A stretch of 64,000 nt of DNA, taken from NCBI RefSeq assembly GCF_029167625.1, contig NZ_CP119145.1:6758001-6822000 (forward strand), written 5' to 3'. The notes below the pieces were generated by a model, which made no database searches, was not told the DNA's origin, and saw only the letters and a program-made list of their open reading frames with translations. A program made the position numbers and the translations under genes. Of the stretch, positions 63,618 through 64,000 are shown one piece after another. This DNA comes from Streptomyces sp. AM 4-1-1 (GTDB lineage Bacteria > Actinomycetota > Actinomycetes > Streptomycetales > Streptomycetaceae). Position 1 is the first letter of the stretch; each line of letters starts with the position of its first letter.

Positions 63618-64000
63618 TCAGGACTCCTGCTCTGCGTGCGGGGCGGCGTGCTGGTGCGGATCATCGCCGGGACGGGGCCCGGGGGTTCCGGCCCATCCTC
63701 CGGCGGGCCGGTCGAACCAGAGGTGGACCTGACCGGTGCCGATCGAGTTCTCGTACTCGCCGTACTGGCGGCCCTTCGCGACGCACGCCTCACCGCCCAG
63801 GGCGCCCGCGGCCATCAGATAGTGGAAGAACTTCGCCTCGGGCCGGTACACCGAGAACTCGTCCATGGTGCGCAGGACCTTGTCGTGGCGGCCCTCCTTG
63901 AACCAGGCGATGCGCTCGGCGTCGGCCGCGCGCGCCTCGGGGGTGAAGATGTTGGCCGGGTCGCTGGACTCACGGTCGCGCAACTGGCGCAGCGGCCAGA
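63618..64000 (-). CDS. extradiol ring-cleavage dioxygenase, LigB/DODA class III type (C-terminal part; gene runs off the window)
   Basis: Only the last 126 codons are inside the window; the frame stays open to base 64000. The visible part (ESSDPANIFTPEARAADAER, AWFKEGRHDKVLRTMDEF, KFFHYLMAAGALGGEACVAK, YENSIGTGQVHLWFDRP) follows the C-terminal pattern of LigB-fold dioxygenases, where a glycine-rich helix and a final strand close the active site. Metal ligands lie in the missing N-terminal part. The coupled FAH-family and aldehyde dehydrogenase genes support a catechol-type substrate such as homoprotocatechuate. Confidence 0.65.
   Translation of the reverse strand, partial: WPLRQLRDRESSDPANIFTPEARAADAERIAWFKEGRHDKVLRTMDEFSVYRPEAKFFHYLMAAGALGGEACVAKGRQYGEYENSIGTGQVHLWFDRPAGGWAGTPGPRPGDDPHQHAAPHAEQES

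Overview
The window is high-GC actinobacterial DNA with the hallmarks of Streptomyces: strong third-position G/C bias, GTG starts with GGAGG-type ribosome sites, many stop/start overlaps, TTA codons almost absent, and several secondary-metabolism and secreted-hydrolase genes. It looks like an accessory part of a chromosome. All product names rest on reading motifs and remembered family features; no database search was run.

Layout. 1-1813: the end of a CbtA-like cobalt-transport gene and a pirin gene. 2030-5770: a mobile-element mosaic (a small inverted-repeat element, three short ISAzo13-type MITE-like units, a complete ISAzo13 element and a complete IS701-like element), followed by broken gene fragments. 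13683-6322 (minus strand): one compact ten-gene operon carrying the lower half of a meta-cleavage pathway (hydratase, aldolase, acylating acetaldehyde dehydrogenase), a CoA-ester lyase, a MaoC hydratase, then an Eis-like acetyltransferase, an APH-type kinase and a PIG-L deacetylase, with a divergent XRE regulator and an HD-domain phosphohydrolase. 16207-18840: a decayed IS3 element, a frameshifted response regulator and a LuxR regulator with a TTA codon.

19675-27850 (plus strand): a six-gene biosynthetic operon with a stand-alone adenylation-carrier-reductase protein, a TenA/heme-oxygenase-like protein, a methyltransferase, an FAD oxidoreductase, a HisF paralogue that has lost a catalytic aspartate, and an MDR reductase. 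Converging on it, 40046-28008 (minus strand) is an eight-gene thiopeptide maturation operon: split LanB (glutamylation and elimination), a pyridine-synthase-like protein, two SagB-like and two leader-binding/E1-like proteins, and a YcaO cyclodehydratase. Its precursor gene lies divergently at 40252-40443. The precursor has the thiopeptide leader motif SLTAGHGM and the core SFCCAPPPNCCNCSCS. The Ser1/Ser14 spacing predicts a 38-membered macrocycle, larger than any natural thiopeptide ring I know.

41346-45374: a secreted I36-type inhibitor, a polyprenyl synthase / DUF2236 oxygenase trio, and a MerR regulator preceded by a perfect 32-bp palindrome. 46652-51229: a FAD monooxygenase, a Hod/AqdC-like cofactor-free dioxygenase with its triad intact, an arylformamidase-like hydrolase and an MFS transporter. 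This set matches the logic of AqdABC alkylquinolone (HHQ/PQS) degradation. 51360-60241: an amidase lipoprotein, a small secreted protein, a pentapeptide-repeat protein, an XRE regulator and a secreted 1066-residue protein fusing an M4 and an M28 peptidase. 64000-60445 (minus strand): an extradiol dioxygenase (cut by the window end), a fumarylacetoacetase-family enzyme, an aldehyde dehydrogenase and a PuuD-like amidotransferase hydrolase in one operon.
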